Shown here: positions 26,041-34,818 of the stretch, piece by piece
Layout of the letters: each line of letters starts with the position of its first letter
How positions within the stretch are numbered: the stretch's first letter is position 1
NCBI GenBank assembly: GCA_963744225.1
Contig: CAVUSV010000004.1
Coordinates: 496,001 to 560,000, forward strand
Length of the DNA: 64,000 nucleotides
DNA from: Bog-473 sp963744225
Lineage (GTDB): Bacteria > Actinomycetota > Acidimicrobiia > Acidimicrobiales > RAAP-2
Direction of reading: 5' to 3'
Made by a program: the position numbers and the translations under genes
The notes under the pieces: model-generated
Databases searched by the model: none
Seen by the model: only the letters and a program-made list of their open reading frames with translations
Told to the model about the DNA's origin: nothing

Positions 26041-27482
26041 TCAGGGTCGGCATAATCGGCGTTCGACGACGGCCGGGGGCAGATCCTCGATCACCTGGCG
26101 CCGCAGGAGCTTTCCCACCTCGTTGCGGGGCAGCGACTGAGCACGGTGGAACGCAACGGGAACCTTGTACGGCGCGAGGTGCTGGCGACACAGGGCAACG
26201 AGAGCCTCCTCGCTGGCGTCCCCGACGAAGACCGCAACAGGTACCTCCCCCAAACGATCGTCCGGCCACGCCACGACCGCAGCCTCTGTGACGTCCGGAT
26301 CGAGGCGCAGCACCTCCTCCACTTGCTCCGGAAAAACCTTGTTCCCGCCGCGGTTGATCAGGTCCGACGTCCGTCCTTCGATCCAGACAAATCCCTCTGG
26401 ATCAACGCGGGCGTGATCGCCGGTGCGGACGAAGCCCTCGGTCGTAACCCGATCGCTCAGCGAAGCTCCGCCGGCATACCCGGTCGCCATCCGGGGCGGG
26501 CGCACCAGGAGCTCGCCGACGGTGCCGTCGGGGACGGTTCGTCCGTCCTCGTCCACGACCTGCATGTCCACTCCGGGATGCGGCCGCCCGGCCGCGCCCA
26601 GCTTCTCCGGGTGCTCCCGCGCGTCCGCCGCCGTCCATCCGATCACCTCGCCCACCTCGGCTTGGCCGTAGCTGTTGAGCACCGTGACGCCGAACCGGTC
26701 CATGAAGCGGCGGGCCGAGAGGGGCGACAGGGGTGCTGTGATGCTCCGGACGAACCGGAGCGGGGTGAGGTCGGTCACCGCCGGGTCGTCGGTCAGCATG
26801 ACCATGGCGGCCGGCGGCAAGACAGTCGACCGAATTTGGTAGCGGTGGACGAGCTCAGAGAAGTCCCCCGTGGAGAACCTCGGCATCAACACCACCGCAG
26901 CGCCCGCCCGAAGCCCGAAGCACACGTTGTAGATCCCGGCGTTCAGCGCCACGGACACGGGGACGAGGTTCGGCGTTGGCTCCCGGTCCCCCGTCTCCTT
27001 GGTGCCCCTCCCCCGGAGCGGACCCAGAACGCGGTCGAGGAGCTCGAGGTACCCGCTGTGCGACTGAAGGATGGCCTTGGGAGGGCCCGTCGTCCCTGAC
27101 GTCCACGTCACGAACGCAACGCCCTCGTCGTTGCGCGCCGGATCACTCAAGGTGTGCAGGCCGTCGCTGTCCGGACCATGAGCGGTCGGACGGTCGCGAG
27201 TACGTGCTGGACCTCGGCGTCTGGGGAGCGGTCGTTGATCGGGACGAACACGCCTCCGGCGAGCCAGATGCCCACCATGGTGGTGACGAGATCGGGGCCG
27301 GTCGACAAGCGGATCGCCACACCGTGGCCGGGTTCGAGTCCGGCGGCCAGCAGTCGGAGGCCGTCCCGCGGGCCATGTCCCGGGCCTTCCCCGCCGTCAC
27401 CGTTGCGTCGATCGTGCACGAGGAGATCCCGGTCGTCACCGAAGGGATGGTCCAGCAACAGGTTGGCCAGGTTGTCCGTCAT
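26041..27482 (-). CDS. AMP-dependent acyl-CoA ligase, frameshifted
   Basis: From ATG 27482 (MTDNLANLLLDHPFGDDRDL) the frame runs to about 27150, then continues in a second frame to 26041; restoring one G in GTCCGGACAGC gives RDSDGLHTLSDPARNDEGVA. A short stretch near 27365-27405 also reads better in another frame (TVTAGKARDMARG), implying two compensating indels. Ligase motifs: TSGTTGPPKA, NSYGQAEVGEV, GFVRTGDHARVDPEGF, GRTSDLINRGGNKVFPEQVE, and the catalytic lysine in NEVGKLLRR. Divergent from the ligase at 27566, with which it shares the AT-rich element. Confidence 0.85.
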
Positions 27483-27511
27483 GGGCTGCTGCTCGTCCCT
27501 CTGATTGAGTT

Positions 27512-27524
27512 ACATATAATATCC
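27512..27524. promoter_or_regulatory. AT-rich near-palindrome between divergent ligase genes
   Basis: Minus-strand reading GGATATTATATGT lies 30 bp before the minus-strand ligase (27482) and 42 bp before the plus-strand ligase (27566). It is nearly the same as the site at 25211 and contains ATATTATAT. Best placed of all the copies for control of two divergent genes. Confidence 0.5.
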
Positions 27525-27565
27525 GGCCGCTATCATCCGGCTCCGAACCACGGAGAGACCGAGGA

Positions 27566-29246
27566 GTGGCCGATCACATCTGGACGAGCGAGGACCAGTC
27601 GACCATTCTCGAGCTGTTCGAACGGCGCTTGGCGGGTGACCCGGACGGGGAATACCTCGACATCGGCGGCGTGAAACTGACAGCCGCCCGCGTGATGGAG
27701 TCGGCCCAACGCTTCGGGGGAGCTCTGCAGGAGCTGGGTACCTCGCAGCACGACCGGGTGGCCACGCTCATCGAGAACTCACCCACCGCGCTCCTCTCGT
27801 GGGCGGGCACCGTCTGCAGCGGTCGGGTCTCCGTACCGATCAACACCGCCTACAAGGGCGACTACCTGTCCCACCAGCTGACGGACTCCGGCTCCCGCGT
27901 GCTCGTCGTCGCGGCCAGCCTGCTCGCCCGAGTAGCGGCGATCATGGACCAGGTCGCCGCACTCGAGCACATCGTGGTAGTCGACGATGCTGACGATGAG
28001 GAGGGTGCGCGCGCCGACGCCCGACGCCGAGGCACCGTCGGGGCTCGGCGGGACCACCGTCCATCGTTGGGACGACCTGATGACCGGGTCCGGTGACCTG
28101 CCGGGCGTCCACATCCGCCCGGCCGACCTGGCCACGTTCATCTACACCGGCGGCACCACCGGCCTCTCCAAGGGCTGCATGCTCAGCCACAACTACCACG
28201 AGGCGTTGGCCCGCCAGATCGGGATCTGTTGGCGCCGCACCGCGGACGACGTGGTCTGGACGCCGCTTGCCCCTGTTCCACTTCAACGCCCTGGCCACGG
28301 CCGTGGTCGGTGCGTTGGTCTACGGGGGACGCGCGTGCGATCTACCGGCGGTTCTCTGTCTCGCAGTTCTGGCCCGAGATGAACCGCGTCGGCGCCACCA
28401 TCACCTCGACGCTGGGCACCATGGCCTACCTCCTCGCCCACGACGTCGACCGGCCCGAAATGCCGAAGTCGGGCCGGCCCGAGGCCAACCAGCACGCTGC
28501 GACTTCTCGGGGCGGCGCCGCTGCCCGTCGAGGTCGACCGGGTGATCCGCGACCGGTTCGGCCTCGAGACCTTCAGCGGGGCGTACGGCGTCACCGAGGC
28601 CAGCCTGATCTCCTGGCAGCCGCCCGGCGTCGAGAACCGGCCGAACGCGGCCGGCGTGATCAACGACCAGTACTTCGACGTCCGCATCTTCGACGACGAC
28701 GACCACGAGATCCCCGCCGGCATCGACGGTGAGATCGTGATCCGGCCCAAGCGACCCCACGTCATGTTCGAGGGCTACTGGGGCCGGCCGGACGGACGGT
28801 CGCGACGAGCCGCAACTTCTGGTACCACACCGGCGACATCGGGCGGGTCGACGAGGACTCGCTTCCTCTACTTCGTCGACCGCAAGGCGGACTACCTGCG
28901 CCGGCGCGGCGAGAACATCGCCAGCTTCGAGGTGGAGCGGATCCTCATGGGCCACGGCGCGCTGGCGGACGTGGCCGTCCACGCCGTCCCGAGCCCGATG
29001 ACCGAGGACGACTTGAAGATCACCGCCACGCGTGGAGGAGGGGGCGACCCTCACCGAGGAGGAGCTCTTCCGCTGGTGCATCGACCAGCCTGCCCTACTT
29101 CGCACTGCCCCGCTTCATCGAGTTCCGCGCCGTGCTGCCCGCGCAGCCCCGTCGGCCGTGTGCTCAAGCGCGAGCTGCGGACGGAGGGAGTCACCGCGTC
29201 AACCTGGGACGCCGAGGCTGCGGGAATCACCTACGAGCGCCGCTGA
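27566..29246 (+). pseudogene. AMP-dependent acyl-CoA ligase, at least six indels
   Basis: GTG 27566 follows GACCGAGGA. Stitching frames gives one ligase of about 560 residues: DHIWTSEDQSTILELFERRL, PINTAYKGDYLSHQL, the P-loop IYTGGTTGLSKG, FHFNALATAVVGALVYGG, FGLETFSGAYGVTEASL, YHTGDIGRVDED, DRKADYLRRRGENIASFEVE and the C-terminal PVGRVLKREL with the catalytic lysine. Breaks occur near 28010, 28265, 28330, 28495, 28800, 28860, 29030, 29090 and 29145, both insertions and deletions. The protein is conserved across every break, so the indels are either very recent or errors. It resembles the CaiC/FadD17-like ligases. Confidence 0.8.
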
Positions 29247-29288
29247 CCGGCGCGTCGAGCCGCCGCTCACGCTGGTCTGACGCTCACT

Positions 29289-29301
29289 GTATTCTTTATG
29301 C
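29289..29301. promoter_or_regulatory. AT-rich near-palindrome upstream of amidohydrolase
   Basis: GTATTCTTTATGC lies 43 bp before the ATG at 29344 and differs from GNATA-N3-TATNC at one specified base. Confidence 0.4.
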
Positions 29302-29343
29302 AATAAGTGGGAGCCCGCCGCTCCGCACCAGGAGGGATGCCGG

Positions 29344-30601
29344 ATGGACGCTCGAGACCTCATCCTCGTCAGTGTCGATGACCACCTCGTCGAGCCGCCG
29401 ACCATGTTCGACGGTCGGCTGCCGGCCCGCTACGCCGAAGCGCGCCCCGAAGGTCGAGCGCAGGGCCGACGGATCGGACGTGTGGGTGTTCAACGGCTCA
29501 GTGATTCCCAATATCGGACTGAACGCTGTGGCGGGACGGCCCAAGGAGGAGTACGGCATCGAACCGACCGCGTTCGACGAGATGCGGCCGGGCTGCTACG
29601 ACGTCCACGAGCGGATCAAGGACATGAACGCCGGAGGGGTCCTCGGCTCGATGTGCTTCCCCTCGTTCCCCGGTTTCAGCGGCCGACTGTTCGCCGCCTG
29701 CGAGGACAAGGCGCTGGCCCTGGCCGTCCTTCGGGCCTACAACGATTGGCACATCGACGAATGGTGCGGCGTCCTATCCCGGACGGTTCATCCCGATGGC
29801 GCTTCCGATGCTGTGGGATCGCCGAGCTGGCGGCGGCCGAGGTCCGGCGACTGGCCGCCAAGGGCGTGCCACTCCATCACCTTCACGGAGAATCCGGCCA
29901 CCCTCGGGTACCCGAGCTTCCACGACGCCTCTGGGATCCGCTGTGGAGGGCCGTCTGCGACGAGGGCGTCGTCCTCTCCATCCACCTGGGCTCGTCGGGC
30001 AAGCTGGCGGTCACGGCGCCCGGATGCCCCGGTTGACGTGATGATCACGCTTCAGCCGATGAACATCTGCCAGGCGGCGGCCGACCTGTTGTGGTCTCGG
30101 GTGCTCAAGGAGTTCCCGGCCATCAAGATCGCCCTCTCCGAGGGCGGAACCGGATGGATCCCCTATTTCCTCGACCGGCTCGACCGCACCTATGAAATGC
30201 ATCACCTGTGGACCGGTCAGGACTTCGGCGGACCGGCTGCCGAGCGACGTCTTCCGGGAGCACTTCCTGACGTGCTTCATCGCCGACCCGGTCGGGCATC
30301 GAGCTGCGCCACCTGCATCGGCATGGACAACATCGCCTGGGAATGCGACTACCCGCACTCGGACTCCTCGTGGCCGCGGGCCCCCGAGGAGCTGGTCAGT
30401 GGCGCGGCCGGCGTGCCCGACGACGAGCTGAACAAGATCACCTACGAGAACGCCTGCCGGTGGTACTCGTTCGATCCGTTCGCCCACCGCGCCCGGGAAC
30501 GGTGCACGGTGGCGGCGCTCCGGGCTGAGGCCAGGGGCCATGACGTCGCCGTCCACTCGTTCGACACACGGTCGGTTCGAGCGGACGCGGAAGGGCGTTG
30601 A
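29344..30601 (+). pseudogene. Amidohydrolase-2 family protein (DDH subgroup), several indels
   Basis: ATG 29344 is preceded by CAGGAGGGATGCCGG. Joined frames give about 418 residues: LILVSVDDHLVEPPTMFDGR (metal D-x-H), NAVAGRPKEEYG, FDEMRPGCYDVHERIKDM, AYNDWHIDEWCG, HSITFTENPATLGYPSFHDA, LSIHLGSSGKLAV, IALSEGGTGWIPYFLDRL and the late WECDYPHSDSSWP. Breaks lie near 29435, 29785, 29825, 29870, 29935, 30025, 30230 and 30300. It is a paralogue of the intact gene at 17408, with the same motif order. The stop is 48 bp from the converging hydrolase gene. Confidence 0.82.
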
Positions 30602-30648
30602 GATGGGAGTCTTGGAGAAGCGCGCGACGGCCTGAGCGGCCAGCGTCT

Positions 30649-32031
30649 CTATGGCGCGAATGTGATCGGGAGCACGCGCGAGTTCGAGGGATCGGTGGAA
30701 CTGGCGTTGTTCACGACGATGGAGCAGCTGTGCGCCGCGTCGCAGCGTCCGTTTCCGACGGCCCCGACGACGATGCGCATGTCGACCGAACCGTGACCCG
30801 TCGGATCGGGATGGAGGATGGCGGCGTTGCTGAAGTCACAGCCATTCGAGTCGGTCGAGGCGAGATTCACATGGGAACATTCGAGGATATTCACGACCTT
30901 TCCTGCGGTGTAGCCGCTCCATCTGACCGTCACCGTCTCCGCGTTCATGAGCCCTCGGTTCGGCGCGACGGCAGCGTGCAGATGGACCACGGGTACCGCC
31001 GGGAGCGGCAGCATCGCGGGTGAGCCCGTCGTCCAGTCCACATGGATCGTCGTGTGGGAGGTCCGCCCGTCGATGGCGACTCGCGACAGCGCACCCCGAT
31101 CACCCCGAAGGTACGCGTCGAAGAAGTCGGTCGTCGCCCTGATGACAGACGACGACGCTGGTCCAGCCACCCCGCTCGAGGCCATGTGGGCGGCCCCCAG
31201 TCCAGCTGACGCCCCACCCGGGAAGCCCTCAACGGTCAAGAGACCCTTGGGCCCGACAGCCTGGTTGAACACGGTGATCGCGCTCCGGTACGGAATGAGC
31301 TCATCCTGTGTGTCGTGCACGAGGAGAAGCGGTGGCGCCTTTGTAAAGTCGTAGTGACCCGTGGGATAGCCCTCCGTGGTCCCCGCCATGACGACGGCGG
31401 CCCTCACTCTGGGATCGAAGCAACAGGTGTTGGCCACGAGTCCGAGCGTGGTGATGGCACCGTTTGAATGGCCCGCGGATCCGACTTCGTGGCCATCGAC
31501 AAGTCCAGCGAGCACTCCCGTCCGATCTTCCGATGCCTGGAGAACTGAGCTGATGACAAAGCTGACGTCTGCCGGCTGGTTGATGACATCGCCGCCGTCG
31601 GGGCCACCAGGAGTCTGGCTGCTCGAGAGTGGGAAGAGCGGCGCTGCCACAACGAATCCGGCCGCGGCCCACGACTCCAGCAGCTTCATGTAGTCAGCCG
31701 GAGCACCCCCCAACCCATGCGAGAAGGCAATCAATGGATACGGTCCGCCCGACGTGTCGGGTGTGGCTCCGGGCACGGGGGTGGCCCCGGAGGAGCCCGT
31801 GGCCGGGTACAAGATGGTCGTCACCAGCGTTCGGGACGGCCGCGCCGGACTCGAGCCGTTGGCCGCCGTGGGACGGCCGGTATCGACAAAGGTTTCGGCG
31901 ACGGCACCAACCGCGTGCGCGTGTGTCGTCTGCGTGCTTACGGACGAAGCGGCGGCACTGGCACTCACGACCGGCACGGCCAAGAGCACACATCCCCCAT
32001 ACAGCAAAGCAATCAATCCCCCGACCCTCAT
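30649..32031 (-). CDS. Secreted alpha/beta hydrolase with neocarzinostatin-like C-terminal domain
   Basis: 460 residues. An N-terminal signal peptide is visible (GGLIALLYGGCVLLAVPVVS, cleavage near ASA at 24-27). The hydrolase domain spans about 65-340 with oxyanion segment FSHGLGG and the nucleophile elbow GHSNG (Ser189), DTQDELIP for the acid and a His in LGAAHMASS. Residues about 350-460 (VTVRWSGYTAGKVVNILECS, SCSIVVNN) look like the immunoglobulin-like neocarzinostatin fold, with C-x(n)-C pairs where that family has disulphides. Probably an extracellular esterase or lipase-like enzyme that releases substrate; ester type unknown. Confidence 0.82.
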   Translation of the reverse strand: MRVGGLIALLYGGCVLLAVPVVSASAAASSVSTQTTHAHAVGAVAETFVDTGRPTAANGSSPARPSRTLVTTILYPATGSSGATPVPGATPDTSGGPYPLIAFSHGLGGAPADYMKLLESWAAAGFVVAAPLFPLSSSQTPGGPDGGDVINQPADVSFVISSVLQASEDRTGVLAGLVDGHEVGSAGHSNGAITTLGLVANTCCFDPRVRAAVVMAGTTEGYPTGHYDFTKAPPLLLVHDTQDELIPYRSAITVFNQAVGPKGLLTVEGFPGGASAGLGAAHMASSGVAGPASSSVIRATTDFFDAYLRGDRGALSRVAIDGRTSHTTIHVDWTTGSPAMLPLPAVPVVHLHAAVAPNRGLMNAETVTVRWSGYTAGKVVNILECSHVNLASTDSNGCDFSNAAILHPDPTGHGSVDMRIVVGAVGNGRCDAAHSCSIVVNNASSTDPSNSRVLPITFAP

Positions 32032-32160
32032 GTGGGGAGCATATTGAATCTCGGCGAGCAGCCGATTCCGCAGAGACCCTCCTCCTCAGATTTGAGGGTC
32101 TGCGCTGTCAGGTACGAGACTCCAAGGGAGGCAAGGACGCCGCTCTGTGCGTCGCTGCGG

Positions 32161-33102
32161 CTATGCCGCTACACCCTCATAGAACTGCTTCGCCCATTTG
32201 CGGAACTCCGTGATGGGCTTCTCGCTCGGCGCGAGCGCCGGCGCCGGCTGATAGCGCTTGTGCTCCCAAATCGGTATGTCCTGGTCGAACTGGCGCTCGA
32301 CTTCCGCCCCGAACGCGATCCCTATTTTGGCGGCCATCTCGTCTCCAGCCTTGTGGTACATCGTGAAGCGCACCTCAACGAGGTCCCGCTCGATCGGTGT
32401 GGTCGCCGATATCAAGGTCACCGTTCCCATCAGGGTGAAGTGGACTACGCCCATCCCCGGCCCGTAGCTGTTCGACTCGATCTGGCCCTCGAACTCACCT
32501 CGAGGTGTCTGAAAGGACTGGCTGCTTCGCACTCGGCGGTAGGGACCGTCGATGTGTAACTCACCGACCTCACCCACTTGGCTCAGGCCATGCACCGACC
32601 GGAAGTGCGACATATCGACGGAATTCTCCGCCAACTCCTGCCAGCCGGTGTGCACTTGGCGATTGAAGCGTTGGCATTCGACGGCTTCCACCGGCAACGA
32701 GTCCGGAACCTCCCACAACGGAGCGACGTCGGGATCGGGGTGGTACCAGGCGAGGAGATGCCCGTTCCGCTTTGACGTCCGGTAGGTGCGCAACCTGGCT
32801 TTGCGGTTGGGGCGGTTGGCATATGGGATGGCAACGTTGTGCCCGGCGGCGTCGTACGACCATTCGTGGAACGGGCAGACCAGGCAATCCTTCTCGACCC
32901 GACCGCCATGCCCGAGATGTGCGCCGAGGTGCGGGCACCAGGCATCGGCCAGGTGATGTTGCCCGTCGCCGTCACGCCACAGCACGAGCTCCTCTCCGAA
33001 CGCGTGCAGGGGGCCGACCTCCGCGGCGGAAAGCTCGTCCAGCCGCCCCAGAGAGAACCACCCGTAGGGCACGGGGAAGGGGAATAGGGGTCGTCCGGTC
33101 AT
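32161..33102 (-). CDS. Rieske non-haem iron oxygenase, KshA-like alpha subunit
   Basis: 313 residues from ATG 33102, with a strong AAGGAGG 5 bp upstream. Rieske ligands C56-x-H58 (CPHLGAH) and C76-x2-H79 (CPFHEW); iron site D163, H166, H171 in NSVDMSHFRSVHG. The FPFPVPYGWFSLG start and C-terminal DIPIWEHKRY match the oxygenase at 6577. Related proteins hydroxylate steroid rings with a separate flavin reductase, not present here. It faces the ABC transport genes, with an AT-rich element between the two starts. Confidence 0.92.
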   Translation of the reverse strand: MTGRPLFPFPVPYGWFSLGRLDELSAAEVGPLHAFGEELVLWRDGDGQHHLADAWCPHLGAHLGHGGRVEKDCLVCPFHEWSYDAAGHNVAIPYANRPNRKARLRTYRTSKRNGHLLAWYHPDPDVAPLWEVPDSLPVEAVECQRFNRQVHTGWQELAENSVDMSHFRSVHGLSQVGEVGELHIDGPYRRVRSSQSFQTPRGEFEGQIESNSYGPGMGVVHFTLMGTVTLISATTPIERDLVEVRFTMYHKAGDEMAAKIGIAFGAEVERQFDQDIPIWEHKRYQPAPALAPSEKPITEFRKWAKQFYEGVAA

Positions 33103-33164
33103 GGGCCTCCTTCGGCAGCGCTTGAGCATGTTATCCGCCGCCCTTGCACCCAAGAGAATCTTGT

Positions 33165-33177
33165 ATATAACATATTT
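33165..33177. promoter_or_regulatory. AT-rich near-palindrome, divergent Rieske/ABC transporter region
   Basis: ATATAACATATTT has the core ATA-N3-TAT. It lies 63 bp upstream of the Rieske ATG and about 150 bp upstream of the substrate-binding protein gene. Further down the same 226-bp gap is a 6-bp hairpin, CCCCAC-TTCA-GTGGGG (33270-33285), in the likely 5' leader of the transporter gene. Confidence 0.4.
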
Positions 33178-33328
33178 GATCGCAAGTTCCGGGGGGCTTC
33201 GTTCCGGGGGTTCCGCGGCCGAGGGTCGGGCTTTGGCCAGCTCTCTGCAGTGCGGACTCTCCGGCCGATCCCCACTTCAGTGGGGGTGTTGATTCAATGT
33301 CCCGATCGCAAGCCGTCTGGGGGAGGAC

Positions 33329-34732
33329 ATGAGGATGTTCCGAAAAGGACAAACCCGGCGACGCGGGACGATGCTGCCGCTGGCCATGGCGACGGTCATA
33401 CTGGCCGGGACTTCCGTTGCTCTCTCGTCGACGGCGGCGACCGCGGCGACGTCGGCCAGTCGGCCATTGTCGTCGAGCGTCCCTACCAACGGCACCTGGC
33501 CGGGGGTTGGCAAGATCTGCGAACCGGGTCCGGGAGGTGCCTCCTCCGTGCGCGGGGTGGGGCCCCAGACCATCCACATCGCCGTGTTCAATGACGCTGG
33601 CAGCACGATCCAGCCGGGACTCGAAGTCGAGTTCGTCCAGTTCGCCAAGGCCTTCGCAGCATGGTGCAACGCCTCGGGGGGCATCAACGGGCGTCACATC
33701 GTGATCGACGACCGCGACGCGGCACTCTTCAACGCCGCGCAACAGACCGAGCTCGCCTGCCAGAGCGACTTCATGTCGGTCGGCGGCGGCATGGCGCTCG
33801 ACAAGCCCGCCGTCCCCATTCGCGAGCAGTGCGGCCTCGGTCAGATCACCGGGTACGTCGTGTCCGACGCCTCCGATCTGGCCTCCCTGCAAGTGGACCC
33901 CAGCGGGATCAACACCAACACCGTGACCTCGGGATGGTTCGGGGCGCTGGCCAAGGCATACCCCCAAGCGATCAAGAAGAGCGGTTTTGGTGGTGGAAAC
34001 AATCCCTCCATCCTCGAACCCGAGATGAAGTTCGAGTTCGGTGCCGAAGGTCAGGGCTGGCACGTCGTCGACTTCCAAGAACCGCCGATTATCGTGACCG
34101 ACTGGGCGCCCTACGTCTCGGAGGCCCAGACCAAGGGGGTCCAGGCGCTGTGGCCCGCCGACACCGCCAACATGACCCCCTATTTCCAGGCAATGAGCAC
34201 CGCAGGCTACAAGCCAGCCTTCGTTGCTCTCGGGGTCCAGTTCTACAACGCCACGACCGCCAAAGGCTTCGCCGCCAACCCCGGGCTGCCGCCCGTCTAC
34301 GTCGAGACGTCCTGGTGGCCCCTCGAGCTGGCGGCGCAGAACCCCTCCACCCAGCAGCTGGTCAACGTCATGCACACCTACGCCAAGGGCGACGCCATCA
34401 ACTTCGACCACGAGGAAGGGGCCGAATCCTGGCTCCTGTGGGCCAAGTCGGCGTCGGCCTGCGGCGCCAACTTGACGGTGTCGTGCGTGCTGAGCCATGC
34501 CGCAGCCGAGAAGAACTGGAGCGCAGGAGGAATCGAGGCACCCGTGGCACGGCTGACCATGTCCAACCAGAATCCCCAGCCTTCCCCGTGCTTCGCCCTG
34601 CTCAGGGTCCAGCCCAACAAGTTCGTCTACGACAAGGCGCTCACCCGGCCCACCCAGTCCATCTGGAACTGCAACCCGAAGAACATCGTCCAGCTGACCC
34701 CGCAAGAGCGGCAACAGCTGGCGTCCCTGTGA
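33329..34732 (+). CDS. ABC transporter substrate-binding protein, branched-chain amino acid type
   Basis: 467 residues; GGGGGAGGAC precedes ATG 33329. Twin-arginine-like basic start and hydrophobic stretch (TMLPLAMATVILAGTSVALS) form a signal peptide. The type I periplasmic-binding fold is seen in IHIAVFNDAGSTIQPGLEVE, FAAWCNASGGINGRHIVIDD and YFQAMSTAGYKPAFVALG. In actinobacteria such proteins import aromatic or steroid-type acids as well as amino acids. It leads the transporter operon with the permease 86 bp downstream. No lipobox Cys was seen near the cleavage site. Confidence 0.88.
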   Translation: MRMFRKGQTRRRGTMLPLAMATVILAGTSVALSSTAATAATSASRPLSSSVPTNGTWPGVGKICEPGPGGASSVRGVGPQTIHIAVFNDAGSTIQPGLEVEFVQFAKAFAAWCNASGGINGRHIVIDDRDAALFNAAQQTELACQSDFMSVGGGMALDKPAVPIREQCGLGQITGYVVSDASDLASLQVDPSGINTNTVTSGWFGALAKAYPQAIKKSGFGGGNNPSILEPEMKFEFGAEGQGWHVVDFQEPPIIVTDWAPYVSEAQTKGVQALWPADTANMTPYFQAMSTAGYKPAFVALGVQFYNATTAKGFAANPGLPPVYVETSWWPLELAAQNPSTQQLVNVMHTYAKGDAINFDHEEGAESWLLWAKSASACGANLTVSCVLSHAAAEKNWSAGGIEAPVARLTMSNQNPQPSPCFALLRVQPNKFVYDKALTRPTQSIWNCNPKNIVQLTPQERQQLASL

Positions 34733-34818
34733 TCGGGGGTTCGGCGGCCCGCGGGGACATGCGGACGCTGGGTAGTCTTACCCCGCTAAGCGACTGAACA
34801 CCTGGGTGGGGGTCCGCC

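Noticed and set aside
32039..32051. GCATATTGAATCT as another copy of the AT-rich element
   Set aside because: One mismatch in the core and no final C; kept out because the evidence is weaker than for the nine listed sites.
33270..33285. Hairpin CCCCAC-TTCA-GTGGGG as a terminator
   Set aside because: It lies in the leader of the binding-protein gene, has no T run and no gene end before it in that direction; only noted in the operator entry.
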